Assembly: GCA_947642445.1 (NCBI GenBank)
Contig: CANRSF010000004.1
Span: 62,001-126,000, forward strand
DNA length: 64,000 bases
Reading direction: 5' to 3'
From: an uncultured Collinsella sp.
GTDB lineage: Bacteria > Actinomycetota > Coriobacteriia > Coriobacteriales > Coriobacteriaceae
Numbering within the stretch: the first letter of the stretch is position 1; each line of letters opens with the position of its first letter. The notes beneath the pieces are model-generated. The model was not told where the DNA came from and did no database searches. It saw nothing but the letters and a program-made list of their open reading frames with translations. The position numbers and the translations under genes are program-made. This document shows, piece after piece, positions 35,152-43,269 of this stretch.

Positions 35152-36219
35152 TTGGATAAGAACGAGCTGCAAAAGCGTATGGAACAGGCCATCCGTCTGA
35201 CGGCACCTGGTCAGCCGATCCGCACTGCCCTCGACATGATCATCGCCGGTCACCTGGGCGCCCTTATCTGCGTTGGCGACACCGAAAACGTGCTCGCTGC
35301 CGGTAACGACGGCTTCCCGCTCAACATTTCGTTCACCTCGAACCGTCTGTTCGAGCTCTCCAAGATGGACGGCGCCATCGTCATCGACGGCGACCTCACC
35401 CAGATCCTGCGCGCCAACTTCCATCTCAATCCCGATCCCTCGCTTGCCACGAGCGAGACGGGCATGCGTCATCGCACCGCCGCTCGCATGTCGGTGCTCA
35501 CCGATGCCATTGTGATCTCGGTCTCGGCCCGTCGTGCCGTCGTCAACGTGTACGTTCACGGCAAGAGCTACGAGATCCAGCCCGTCACCACCATCATGAG
35601 CTCGGTCAACCAGCTCGTCGCCACGCTCCAGACTACCCGTCAGTCGCTCGACCGCTCCTTGCTGCGCCTGACGGCCCTCGAGCTCGACGACTACGTTACG
35701 CTCGCCGACATTACCGGTATTTTCTCGAGCTTCGAGATCATGCAGCAGGCAAAGACCGAGCTTAAGGATTGCATCGTCAAGTTGGGCAACCAGGGCAAGC
35801 TCGTGCAGATGCAGCTCGAGCAGCTCGCGGGCTCCAGCATGGATACCGAGTATGACCTGATGATCCGCGACTACGCAAGTGATTCTTCCGAGGCTAATGC
35901 CGAGAAGATTCGCGCCAACCTAAGCCGTATGACACCTAAGGACCTGTCCGACCCACAGCATGTGGCGGCGGTTCTGGGTTACGACGACCTGGACGAGGAC
36001 TCCGTCATGACGCCACTGGGCCTGCGCACGCTTTCGCGCGTGTCCGTCGTGCGCGACGGCGTGGCCGAGAAGATCGTCGACGAGTACGGCTCGTTGCAGG
36101 AGCTCATGGACGACATCAGCGAGGATCCGGAGCGCCTGGGCGACTTTGGCGTTAACAACCCTGCCATTCTTGCGGACTCCCTGTACCGCATGAAGGGCAC
36201 CAAACAGGGGAACGCATAA
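35152..36219 (+). CDS. disA: DNA integrity scanning diadenylate cyclase DisA
   Basis: A 355-residue c-di-AMP synthase that scans DNA for branched structures. The DAC domain has DGA at 73-75 and RHR at 106-108 (GMRHRTAARM), the catalytic motifs of Thermotoga and Bacillus DisA. A spine domain and a C-terminal HhH-like DNA-binding domain follow. The start is TTG at 35152 behind GGGAGCGATGCC; no in-frame ATG fits. It overlaps ispD by one base. radA, its usual neighbour, is not seen. Confidence 0.95.
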   Translation: MDKNELQKRMEQAIRLTAPGQPIRTALDMIIAGHLGALICVGDTENVLAAGNDGFPLNISFTSNRLFELSKMDGAIVIDGDLTQILRANFHLNPDPSLATSETGMRHRTAARMSVLTDAIVISVSARRAVVNVYVHGKSYEIQPVTTIMSSVNQLVATLQTTRQSLDRSLLRLTALELDDYVTLADITGIFSSFEIMQQAKTELKDCIVKLGNQGKLVQMQLEQLAGSSMDTEYDLMIRDYASDSSEANAEKIRANLSRMTPKDLSDPQHVAAVLGYDDLDEDSVMTPLGLRTLSRVSVVRDGVAEKIVDEYGSLQELMDDISEDPERLGDFGVNNPAILADSLYRMKGTKQGNA

Positions 36220-36947
36220 TGGCGCCCGTATGCGCCGTGGTCGTTGCCGGCGGCAGCGGCCAGCGCTTTGGAAATCCCGGCGGCAAGCAGCTCGTTAACG
36301 TGGCGGGTCGTCCGCTCATGAGCTGGTCCATCCGCGCGTTCGATCGTAGCGACAAGGTCGGCCACATCGTGGTGGTGTGCCCTGCCGAGCGCCGTGCCGA
36401 GATGCGCCGCCTGGCAATCAGCCCGTTTGACTATGACACGCCCATCAGTTTTGCCGATGCCGGCGATACCCGCCAGGACTCCACCCGTGCCGGCGTGCAT
36501 GCGGTACCGACGGGTTTCGAATATGTCGCTATCCACGACGGCGCCCGTCCGCTTATCACGACCGAGGCCATCGATCATGCGATCGACGTGCTTGTGGGCG
36601 ACCGCGCCCTCGACGGTGTCGTGTGCGGTCAACCCGCGATCGACACGCTCAAGATCGTCGACGGCGATAATATCGTCGAGACGCCGCCGCGCGAGCTCTA
36701 CTGGGCCGCGCAGACGCCGCAGATCTTTAGCATCGACGCCATGAAGCGCGCTCACGCCGCTGCTATCGCCGAGGGCTTTATCGGTACCGACGATTCGTCG
36801 CTGGTCGAGCGCATGGGCGGGCGCGTCCGCTGTGTCCAGAGCCCGCGCGATAACCTTAAGGTGACGGTGCCCGAGGACCTGCGTCCCGTAACCGCGATTC
36901 TGCTTGGCCGCATGGCCGAGGGAGAGGACCTTCCCCATGTTCAGTAA
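36219..36947 (+). CDS. ispD: 2-C-methyl-D-erythritol 4-phosphate cytidylyltransferase
   Basis: A 242-residue MEP-pathway enzyme that makes CDP-ME from CTP and MEP. AVVVAGGSGQRFGNPGGKQ is the nucleotide-binding start, and IHDGARPLI and the TPQIF block are family marks. It overlaps disA by one base and ispF by 11 nt, showing tight translational coupling. Confidence 0.95.
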   Translation: MAPVCAVVVAGGSGQRFGNPGGKQLVNVAGRPLMSWSIRAFDRSDKVGHIVVVCPAERRAEMRRLAISPFDYDTPISFADAGDTRQDSTRAGVHAVPTGFEYVAIHDGARPLITTEAIDHAIDVLVGDRALDGVVCGQPAIDTLKIVDGDNIVETPPRELYWAAQTPQIFSIDAMKRAHAAAIAEGFIGTDDSSLVERMGGRVRCVQSPRDNLKVTVPEDLRPVTAILLGRMAEGEDLPHVQ

Positions 36948-37431
36948 CCTGCGCATTGGACACGGCTACGACGTTCACCGTCTGGTGGAGGGGCGTCGAT
37001 GTATCATCGGCGGGGTTGACATTCCCTACGAGCGCGGCCTGCTGGGCCACTCGGATGCCGATGTGCTCGCGCACGCGCTGGCCGACGCCATTCTGGGCGC
37101 CTGCCGCGGGGGAGACATTGGTAAGCTGTTCCCCGACACCGATCCTGCCTATGAGGGCGCCGACTCGATGGTGCTGCTTGCCCGCGTGATGGACTATGCA
37201 CGCGAGCTGGGCTTTGAGTTTGTCGATGCCGATTGCACCATTGCCTGTCAGCAACCCAAGATCACTCCGCACCGCGATGCCATGCGCGCCAACCTTGCCC
37301 ATGCCCTGGGCGTTGACGTCGAAAACGTGGGCGTTGCCGCCACTACGACCGAAAAGCTCGGCTGGGAAGGCCAAGGCGAGGGAATTGGCGCCTGGGCCGT
37401 CTGCCTGCTACAGAAAACCGTTAAGGAGTAA
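36937..37431 (+). CDS. ispF: 2-C-methyl-D-erythritol 2,4-cyclodiphosphate synthase
   Basis: A 164-residue trimeric enzyme. Metal and substrate residues lie in RIGHGYDVHRL and LLGHSDADVLAHALADAILGA (given in parts), with FPDTDP and ATTTEKLGW further along. The ATG at 36937 is chosen because the family begins right before RIGHGYD; GAGGGAGAGGACC precedes it inside ispD. cysS follows 3 nt after the stop. Confidence 0.96.
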   Translation: MFSNLRIGHGYDVHRLVEGRRCIIGGVDIPYERGLLGHSDADVLAHALADAILGACRGGDIGKLFPDTDPAYEGADSMVLLARVMDYARELGFEFVDADCTIACQQPKITPHRDAMRANLAHALGVDVENVGVAATTTEKLGWEGQGEGIGAWAVCLLQKTVKE

Positions 37432-37434
37432 CGA

Positions 37435-38901
37435 ATGCGTATCTACAACAGCGCTACCCATAAAAAGGAAGAGTTCCAGCCCATCGAGTCCGGCAAGGTC
37501 CGCATGTACGTGTGCGGCCCCACGGTCTACGACAACATCCACATCGGCAATGCCCGCACGTTCATCAGCTTTGACGTGATTCGTCGCTGGCTCATCGCGA
37601 GCGGCTACGAGGTCACGTTCGCCCAGAACCTCACCGATGTCGATGATAAGATCATCAAGCGTGCCAACGAGCAGGGCCGTACGGCTGCCGAGGTCGCGAC
37701 GGAGTTCTCGGATAAGTTCATCGGCGTCATGCGCGCCGCCAACGTGCTCGATCCCGATGCGCGCCCCCGCGCCACCAAGGAGATCGGCCCCATGATCGCC
37801 ATGATCAAGACGCTTATCGAGCGGGGCCACGCTTACGCCGCCGATAACGGCGACGTGTACTTTGCCGTGCGCAGCGATCCCAACTATGGTCAGGTCTCGG
37901 GCCGCAACATCGACGACCTTATGGTTGGCGCGCGCATCGAGGAGAACGAGGACAAGAACGACCCGCTTGACTTTGCCCTGTGGAAGGCAGCCAAGCCCGG
38001 CGAGCCCAGCTGGCCGAGCCCCTGGGGCGAGGGCCGTCCCGGCTGGCACACCGAGTGCGCCGCCATGGTGCACCGCTACCTGGGCACCCCGATCGACATC
38101 CACGGCGGTGGCTCCGACCTTGCCTTCCCGCACCACGAGAACGAGTGCGCCCAGGCCACCTGCGCCTGGCACCAGGGCTTCTCCAACACCTGGATGCACA
38201 CGGGCATGCTGCTGGTAGACGGCGAGAAGATGTCCAAGTCGCTCGGCAACTTCTTTACGCTGGCCGAGGTCCTCGAGCAGCACTCCGCTGCCGCCCTGCG
38301 CCTGCTGATGCTGCAGACGAGTTATCGCTCGCCGCTCGACTTTTCTTGGGAGCGCCTGGAGGGTGCCGAGAACTCACTCACGCGTATCGCCGGAACGGTC
38401 GAGAACCTGCGCTGGGCCGCGAACCATGCGACGGCCGATGCCGATGAGGCAGCATCCGAGGCGTTTGCCGCCAAGGCCGCCGAGACCCGCGCCACCTTTA
38501 AGGAGTGCATGGACGACGACTTTAACACCGCCGGTGCCATGGGTGCCGTCTTTGGCTTTGTGACCGAGTGCAACCAGTACCTGGAGCAGGCGGGCGACGC
38601 TGCCGACAAGGCCGCCGCGCTTGCCGCCGCCGATACGCTGGTCGAGCTGCTCGATACGTTTGGCGTTGAGCTCCCCGAGCCAAAGGTCGAGTTGCCGCTG
38701 GGCCTGCTGGGCGTTGCCGCCGGCCTGGTTGCCTACACGGGCGACGACGTGGACGAGGCCGCTGTCAAGATTCTCGAGACCCGCGCCGAGGCCCGCGCCG
38801 CCAAGAACTGGGATCTGGCAGATGCCATCCGCGATCAGCTCAAGGACCTGGGCCTGACAATCGAGGATACGGCTGCGGGCACTCGTATTAAGAGTCTCTA
38901 G
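37435..38901 (+). CDS. cysS: Cysteinyl-tRNA synthetase
   Basis: A 488-residue class I synthetase. CGPTVYDNIHIGNARTF carries the first zinc cysteine and the HIGH-like motif; GWHTECAAM and HHENECAQ carry zinc ligands; EKMSKSLGN is the KMSKS loop. It is coupled to ispF. In Bacillus, cysS is followed by mrnC, rlmB and yacP; here the mrnC (mini-RNase III) position is taken by a structured non-coding stretch. Confidence 0.97.
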   Translation: MRIYNSATHKKEEFQPIESGKVRMYVCGPTVYDNIHIGNARTFISFDVIRRWLIASGYEVTFAQNLTDVDDKIIKRANEQGRTAAEVATEFSDKFIGVMRAANVLDPDARPRATKEIGPMIAMIKTLIERGHAYAADNGDVYFAVRSDPNYGQVSGRNIDDLMVGARIEENEDKNDPLDFALWKAAKPGEPSWPSPWGEGRPGWHTECAAMVHRYLGTPIDIHGGGSDLAFPHHENECAQATCAWHQGFSNTWMHTGMLLVDGEKMSKSLGNFFTLAEVLEQHSAAALRLLMLQTSYRSPLDFSWERLEGAENSLTRIAGTVENLRWAANHATADADEAASEAFAAKAAETRATFKECMDDDFNTAGAMGAVFGFVTECNQYLEQAGDAADKAAALAAADTLVELLDTFGVELPEPKVELPLGLLGVAAGLVAYTGDDVDEAAVKILETRAEARAAKNWDLADAIRDQLKDLGLTIEDTAAGTRIKSL

Positions 38902-38907
38902 TATTTG

Positions 38908-39010
38908 TCGACCGTTCGAGGTGCGGCAGATTGCCTTGAAAGAGGAGGGCATAGACCTGGTGGTCATGCCCGACGATTGAAAGGCAAGGTGCCGTGGCTC
39001 GGACGGTCGA
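38908..39010 (+). ncRNA. Candidate structured RNA between cysS and rlmB
   Basis: The 103 nt fold into one long interrupted hairpin. The 13-bp outer stem is TCGACCGTTCGAG with CTCGGACGGTCGA (one G-U). Next come GCGGCA with TGCCGT (one G-U), TTGCCTT with AAGGCAA, GGGCAT with ATGCCC, and GACC with GGTC around a short loop. It could be an RNase III processing site, an uncharacterised small RNA or a small palindromic repeat element. I could not match it to SRP RNA, RNase P RNA or 6S RNA. Confidence 0.5.
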
Positions 39011-39044
39011 TTCTTGTTCGTTATCTATTTAAGGAGGCCGTTTT

Positions 39045-39959
39045 ATGGCCGACAATCGCAAGCGTGCATCGCGTGGAGGCAAGCAGGCTGCTTCTGGCTC
39101 GCGTCCGATTCGCCGCAACGACCGCGCTGCCGCTCCCAAGGGCCAGCGCGAGCGCTCACAGGCTGCTCGCCCGCAGCGCGAGCGTAGCCGCGATAATGTC
39201 CAGGTTCCCAAGGGCGAGTTTATCGAAGGTCGCCGTGCTGCCGCCGAGGCGCTGCGCACCGGTTTTCCCATCAAGTGCGCGCTCATTGCCGAGGGCGGGG
39301 AGCGCGATGCGGCCCTGTCTCGTCTGGTCGACGACCTCAACGCCGCGGGCGTCCGCATTAAGTATGTGTCGCGCGCGCAGCTTGATGCGCTGTCGAGCCA
39401 TGGCGCTCACCAGGGCATTGCGCTCGAGGTCGGCAACTTCCCCTATGCCGATGTCGCCGATATCCTCGATCGCGCGGGTGACGGACCGGCGCTCGTCGTC
39501 GTGCTCGACCATGTGACCGACGACGGCAATTTTGGTGCGATCGTGCGCTCCGCCGAGGTCGTGGGCGCGGTGGGCGTCATCATCGCCAACAAGCGCGCCG
39601 CCGGTGTGACCGTCGGCAGCTACAAGACCTCTGCTGGTGCCGTCATGCACCTGCCCATCGCGCAGGTTCCCAACATTGCCCGTGCGCTCGACGATCTTAA
39701 GGCCGCTGGCTTTTGGGTGGGCGGTGCTTCCGAGCACGCCGAGGGCAGCTGCTGGGATGCTCCCTTCGAGGGCCGCGTGGCGCTCGTCATGGGTTCCGAG
39801 GGCGATGGCATCTCGCGTCTGGTGCTCGAGAAATGCGACTTTTTGACCAAGCTTCCCCAGCGCGGCATGACCGAGAGTCTCAACGTGGCCCAGGCGACCA
39901 CCGCGCTGTGCTTTGAGTGGCTGCGCCGCAATGCCGGCGAGCTCATGGGGGAGGAGTAG
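39045..39959 (+). CDS. rlmB: 23S rRNA 2'-O-ribose methyltransferase RlmB (SpoU/TrmH family)
   Basis: A 304-residue SPOUT methyltransferase. A basic, Arg/Gln-rich leader (about 1-60) is followed by the substrate-binding domain (EFIEGRRAAAEAL-like start) and the knotted catalytic domain with NFGAIVRSAEVVGA, LVMGSEGDGISRL and SLNVAQATT. TTAAGGAGGCCGTTTT precedes the ATG. It probably modifies G2251 in 23S rRNA (E. coli numbering). Confidence 0.92.
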   Translation: MADNRKRASRGGKQAASGSRPIRRNDRAAAPKGQRERSQAARPQRERSRDNVQVPKGEFIEGRRAAAEALRTGFPIKCALIAEGGERDAALSRLVDDLNAAGVRIKYVSRAQLDALSSHGAHQGIALEVGNFPYADVADILDRAGDGPALVVVLDHVTDDGNFGAIVRSAEVVGAVGVIIANKRAAGVTVGSYKTSAGAVMHLPIAQVPNIARALDDLKAAGFWVGGASEHAEGSCWDAPFEGRVALVMGSEGDGISRLVLEKCDFLTKLPQRGMTESLNVAQATTALCFEWLRRNAGELMGEE

Positions 39960-39962
39960 CGC

Positions 39963-40640
39963 ATGTCCAAGAAGAACCGCGCCAAGTCCAAGGCCAAGCG
40001 CTTTGGCGAAGGCTCGGCCAAGCCGATTGTTTCGGCCGCGACCTATGGCGTGGGCGGCAATGCGTTTGCGCAGGCCATCGCCGATCCGGTCTCGACGGTG
40101 CACTCCAATAAGCCCGAGCTGCTGGTGGTCGACGGCTACAACGTGATTCACTGCACGCCGCGCTACGAAAAGCTCGTCTACGACCATTCCGACGATCCGT
40201 ATTCCAGCGACGTCCACGATATGGCGCGCACCGCGCTTATCAACGATGTTGCGGCGTTTGCCCAGGGCCGCTACGAGGCCGTGATCGTGTTCGACGGTGC
40301 GGGCAATATCTCCAGCGAGCGCCCCAACCTACCGGCCCGCGGCGTGCGCATCGAGTTCTCGCCGACGGGCGTCTCCGCTGATACCGTGGTACAGAAGCTC
40401 TGCATCGAGGCGCGCGAGGAAGGCCGCGCGTGCTCCGTGGTGTCGAGCGACGGTACGATTCAGGCCGTCGTCATGGGCAAGGGCGTCACGCGCATCTCGA
40501 GCCGCATGCTGGTGGACGAGATCAAACAGATCGATAACGACGTTCACGAGGCAGAGGAAGCCCCGCAGATCAAGATGACTCTGGGCAGTCGCCTGAGCCC
40601 CGATGCCCTGGCCAAGCTCAAGGCTCTGCGCGGGAGGTAG
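39963..40640 (+). CDS. NYN-domain endoribonuclease-like protein (YacP/Rae1 family)
   Basis: A 225-residue protein. After a basic leader (about 1-45) the NYN/PIN-like nuclease core begins with LLVVDGYNVIH; further acidic residues lie in VIVFDGAG and VVSSDGTIQ. Bacillus Rae1 of this family cuts mRNA on the ribosome. It follows rlmB by 3 nt, the same pairing as in Bacillus. The C-terminus is basic. Confidence 0.85.
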   Translation: MSKKNRAKSKAKRFGEGSAKPIVSAATYGVGGNAFAQAIADPVSTVHSNKPELLVVDGYNVIHCTPRYEKLVYDHSDDPYSSDVHDMARTALINDVAAFAQGRYEAVIVFDGAGNISSERPNLPARGVRIEFSPTGVSADTVVQKLCIEAREEGRACSVVSSDGTIQAVVMGKGVTRISSRMLVDEIKQIDNDVHEAEEAPQIKMTLGSRLSPDALAKLKALRGR

Positions 40641-40667
40641 GGGAGTTGGCGGGGGAATGCTGCCTCG

Positions 40668-42008
40668 CTAATTCCATTCAGCGATGTCGATCATTCTTTC
40701 GAGGCGCCACGTTAGCGCCTCTTTTAGATAAGGCAGTCTCGCTGCTAGGGCATCGTTTTTAGACAGAATCTCGATCGCCTCGTTGACAAAGCCCCCGAGT
40801 TTGTCGCCGTCAAACCAGCCCATGTCCTCGACGAGCAACATTTGTTTGGCGGGACTTGAATGAAATTGTGCGCTGGTAAAACTGTGCTCTCCCGCCCTGA
40901 GCTCCTCTAGTGATATGTTGCACCAGAGCGATGAGCCTGAATCGAAGATGGGGGCTGGTCTGCAGATTAGTGAGTTGACGTTTCGCACGAGGCCGAAGTT
41001 GCGCCAATGACGGTCGTAGTTGGCAATGATGTCATCGCATACGATCATGCGGTCAAGGGCGTCTTTTATATCTGTCGCTCCAAGCTCCTCGCAGTTTGCT
41101 ACATACCGTTCGTAATCGGTTAGTCGCTCGTCTGCATTTGCATGCTGGTTTACATAGAACGCAGGGACATATTCTTCTTCGTCAGTTAAGAAGACATTGC
41201 ATGTGCTCAAGGCAGAAGTACCCGCGCCTTCGAGCGAATAGGGTACATAATCGCAAGCGTTTAGGATGCGACGGTGAAGTGCAGTCGCCACCAGCTCGTT
41301 ATAAGGTTCCTGGTTTAGATGTGCACCTGCCTTGTGCAGAATTCGGCGCCCGCCCTCGCATGTCCAGTACTTTTGAAGATTGCCGTCCGACGTGTTATCG
41401 GGCTTTGCGGCAGTCGCTTTTCCCTCTGGGGCAAAGGGTGCAATGGACAGTGAGACGTCATCAAAGGCGTTATTGAAGAAGTTAATATCCTCCCAGGCGA
41501 GACCGGAACTTTGGGGTCTAATCCAATACTGGTCGGATAGGGAGAGGCCGAGATTTCGCTGGACGAGTTCATCGGGAACATCGACTGCGGCTTCTGCAAG
41601 CAGGGAGGCTAGCCCAATGCGTGCGAGCGGGATACCGCGGCCGCGCCACCAGATGCGGAAGGAGTCGAGCGATATGGGGCTATTGGGGCCAAATACCCCA
41701 ATAGGGGCGTGGGCGTAATCGATGTCGGCGCCGATGTGGGTAAAGTCTTTTCGCGATGTGCTGTAGACCAGCTGAGCGACTTCGTGCGTGCGATTCATGA
41801 GGGTGAACGCGATCTCGCTCTTACCGTGGCCGCGGCGGGGACGTCCCCCCGTTTTGGTCACGGAGCGGAGTCGCGTGTCGACGCTGTTTTTGTCGATGAG
41901 CCATACACCAGAAGCCTTGCGGGCCTCAAGTGCTCCGTTTTTTATGAGCTCCTGCACCCTGCGCGGAGTGATGTCGAGCAGTTCGGCGGCTTCCTTGGTA
42001 GTAAGCAT
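40668..42008 (-). CDS. Single-chain HTH plus HipA-like kinase protein
   Basis: A 446-residue protein. Residues 1-50 are an excisionase/MerR-type helix-turn-helix (LTTKEAAELLDITPRRVQEL). The C-terminal half resembles HipA-like kinases: DGNLQKYW...RRILHKAG may hold the ATP-binding lysine, and DDIIANYDRHWRNFGLVRN (about 330-348) contains the N-x-DRH-xx-N-x-G catalytic loop, followed by PIFDSGSSL as the metal-binding Asp. DNA binding and kinase are thus in one chain with no separate antitoxin. GAAGGGTTTCGCG precedes the ATG. Lower GC than its neighbours suggests acquisition. The function is inferred only. Confidence 0.75.
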   Translation of the reverse strand: MLTTKEAAELLDITPRRVQELIKNGALEARKASGVWLIDKNSVDTRLRSVTKTGGRPRRGHGKSEIAFTLMNRTHEVAQLVYSTSRKDFTHIGADIDYAHAPIGVFGPNSPISLDSFRIWWRGRGIPLARIGLASLLAEAAVDVPDELVQRNLGLSLSDQYWIRPQSSGLAWEDINFFNNAFDDVSLSIAPFAPEGKATAAKPDNTSDGNLQKYWTCEGGRRILHKAGAHLNQEPYNELVATALHRRILNACDYVPYSLEGAGTSALSTCNVFLTDEEEYVPAFYVNQHANADERLTDYERYVANCEELGATDIKDALDRMIVCDDIIANYDRHWRNFGLVRNVNSLICRPAPIFDSGSSLWCNISLEELRAGEHSFTSAQFHSSPAKQMLLVEDMGWFDGDKLGGFVNEAIEILSKNDALAARLPYLKEALTWRLERMIDIAEWN

Positions 42009-42024
42009 CGCGAAACCCTTCGTT

Positions 42025-42086
42025 AGAACGAACAGTTTTATCTATTCAATTGTAATTAAAACTATTCGTTCTGGCGAATAGTTTTA
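42025..42086. promoter_or_regulatory. Three-half-site operator upstream of the HTH-HipA gene
   Basis: AGAACGAACAGTTTTA (42025-42040) and TAAAACTATTCGTTCT (42057-42072) are 16-bp inverted arms with one mismatch and a 16-bp spacer. A third copy of the core, CGAATAGTTTTA, follows at 42075-42086. They lie just upstream of the gene's start, so autoregulation by its own helix-turn-helix is likely. Confidence 0.7.
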
Positions 42087-42231
42087 AGATTGAGGGCGCA
42101 CTGACAGAAATGAACGGGCCTGGTGCGCGCTGTTGCTGGATTTTGCATATTTGTATAACGCCGTGCGGCCTGTTGCGCCTCGTCCGCAATTCCTTTATTC
42201 TTAACTGGCTTCGCGCGAAAGCGCCAAGTGT

Positions 42232-42306
42232 GCCAGTGTGGCGCAACGGTAGCGCAACTGATTTGTAATCAGTGGGTTGCAGGTTCGATTCCTGTCACTG
42301 GCTCCA
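42232..42306 (+). tRNA. tRNA-Thr (anticodon TGT)
   Basis: A 75-nt tRNA with encoded CCA. The acceptor GCCAGTG pairs with CACTGGC, the anticodon stem-loop is CTGAT-TTGTAAT-CAG (TGT), and the T-arm is GCAGGTTCGATTCCTGT. It is followed by a terminator. Confidence 0.95.
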
Positions 42307-42316
42307 TGAGAGTTTC

Positions 42317-42347
42317 GGGCTCTGTTCCTTATGGGACAGGGCCCGTT
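42317..42347 (+). terminator. Terminator after tRNA-Thr
   Basis: CGGGCTCTGTTCC...GGGACAGGGCCCG is followed by TTTCTATTT. Confidence 0.85.
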
Positions 42348-42399
42348 TCTATTTATGTCGATAAGTCAGCGTGTTTGGCGCCAACCAAGCTTCAGGTTT

Positions 42400-42616
42400 G
42401 TCTTGATCTGTAACACGAGTGGGCTGAAGACCCTCCTTATAGTTACAGATCGAGACAATGCCAAGGGATGGTCGATAACATCTCGATCTGTAACACGAAG
42501 AGGCTGAAAACCGTTCTTACTGTTACAGATTGAGACGTAAGCTGGGGTCTCTGCGTAATATCTCGACCTGTAACAGATAGGGGAGAAAATGTTCTCTATA
42601 TGTTACAGATCGAGAC
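42400..42616. repeat. Array of three 57-nt hairpins with an exact 80-bp period
   Basis: Units at 42400-42456, 42480-42536 and 42560-42616. Each has a 16-nt arm (consensus GTCTCGATCTGTAACA), a 25-nt loop and the complementary arm TGTTACAGATCGAGAC. The 23-nt spacers differ in sequence, and so do the loops, but the lengths do not vary. The loops themselves can fold again with changed but complementary bases (for example TAGGGGA/TCTCTA in unit 3). Two more units with the same period occur at 49112-49248. No ORF or cas gene is linked. Confidence 0.85.
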
Positions 42617-42648
42617 AAAAGCCGTGCCGAGCTCGGCTGCCCCCCCCT

Positions 42649-42792
42649 GAGCGTGGATTATCGGACGTACGAGCGTGGAAAATCTCCCGCTTAGTGAATG
42701 ATCGTGGATAAACTGCCACTTTGGCCTTGGGGGCACGCCAATAGTGGGAGATTGTCCACGCTCGATTTCAAACGGAAGAAAATCCACGCTCG
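42649..42792. repeat. Cluster of GAGCGTGGA(T/A)AATCTCCC repeats
   Basis: Forward words start at 42649 (GAGCGTGGATTATC), 42671 (GAGCGTGGAAAATCTCCC) and 42703 (CGTGGATAAACTGCCAC). Reverse words end at 42764 (GTGGGAGATTGTCCACGCTCG, starting 42744) and 42792 (AAAATCCACGCTCG). Together they form a nested, imperfect palindrome related to the one at 27781. The remaining stretch up to 43006 shows nothing I can identify. Confidence 0.7.
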
Positions 42793-43006
42793 AATCTGCC
42801 ACGGAAGCCCGATCTCGACCTATATATAGGTGCAAATAGGCTGTTATCGAAGTTCGATCCTGAAGGTGTACTCCACTACGCCAAAGTGTTACCTTGGGAA
42901 ATGTCACCTCTGTATCCAAAACCACCGTCCTTCATATCCAAACTCAATAAAACCGCAGGTCACGGCTATATAGATACGCCCGGAACCGTGTATCTAGAGG
43001 TTTTCG

Positions 43007-43036
43007 TTGACAGCCCCCAAGGTTGCATCGTATTAT
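43007..43036 (+). promoter_or_regulatory. Promoter of the tRNA-tuf transcript
   Basis: TTGACA (43007-43012), an 18-bp spacer and TATTAT (43031-43036) lie about 60 nt before tRNA-Tyr. The -35 box is preceded by GAGGTTTTC, and the same GAGGTTTTC(G/A)TTGACAGC block occurs at the rpmG promoter (44828-44845). Confidence 0.75.
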
Positions 43037-43098
43037 CTTTTTCGTTCGCGGGGGCGGCGGTCCAAAAGACCAAAGGACCTGCGGATACTTGAACGATT

Positions 43099-43180
43099 GG
43101 GAGTTTGCCCGAGTGGTTAATGGGGACGGGCTGTAAACCCGTTGGCTCTGCCTACATAGGTTCGAATCCTATAGCTCCCA
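43099..43180 (+). tRNA. tRNA-Tyr (anticodon GTA)
   Basis: An 82-nt tRNA body with a long variable arm. The acceptor GGGAGTT pairs with AGCTCCC, and the anticodon stem-loop CGGG-CTGTAAA-CCCG gives GTA. The CCA end is not encoded as such (ACCC follows), so it must be added after transcription. Confidence 0.93.
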
Positions 43181-43190
43181 CCCGTCAAGT

Positions 43191-43266
43191 GCCTGTATAG
43201 CTCAGTCGGTAGAGCACTTCGTTGGTAACGAAGAGGTCACCAGTTCAAGTCTGGTTGCAGGCTCCA
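43191..43266 (+). tRNA. tRNA-Thr (anticodon GGT)
   Basis: A 76-nt tRNA with CCA. The anticodon stem-loop CTTCG-TTGGTAA-CGAAG gives GGT, and the T-arm is CCAGTTCAAGTCTGG. It lies in the cluster transcribed with tuf. Confidence 0.95.
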
Positions 43267-43269
43267 TCC

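Noticed and set aside
38908..39010. Bacterial SRP (4.5S) RNA
   Set aside because: The conserved tip with GGUCAGG...GGAAGG-type loops is missing, although the overall long-hairpin shape is similar.
42400..42616. CRISPR array
   Set aside because: Repeats are short (16 nt) and alternate in orientation to form hairpins, spacers are 23-25 nt, only three units occur, and no cas genes are near.
42886..43092. 68-codon plus-strand ORF before the tRNA cluster
   Set aside because: No ribosome site, it overlaps the tRNA-tuf promoter, and the composition is unlike a gene.
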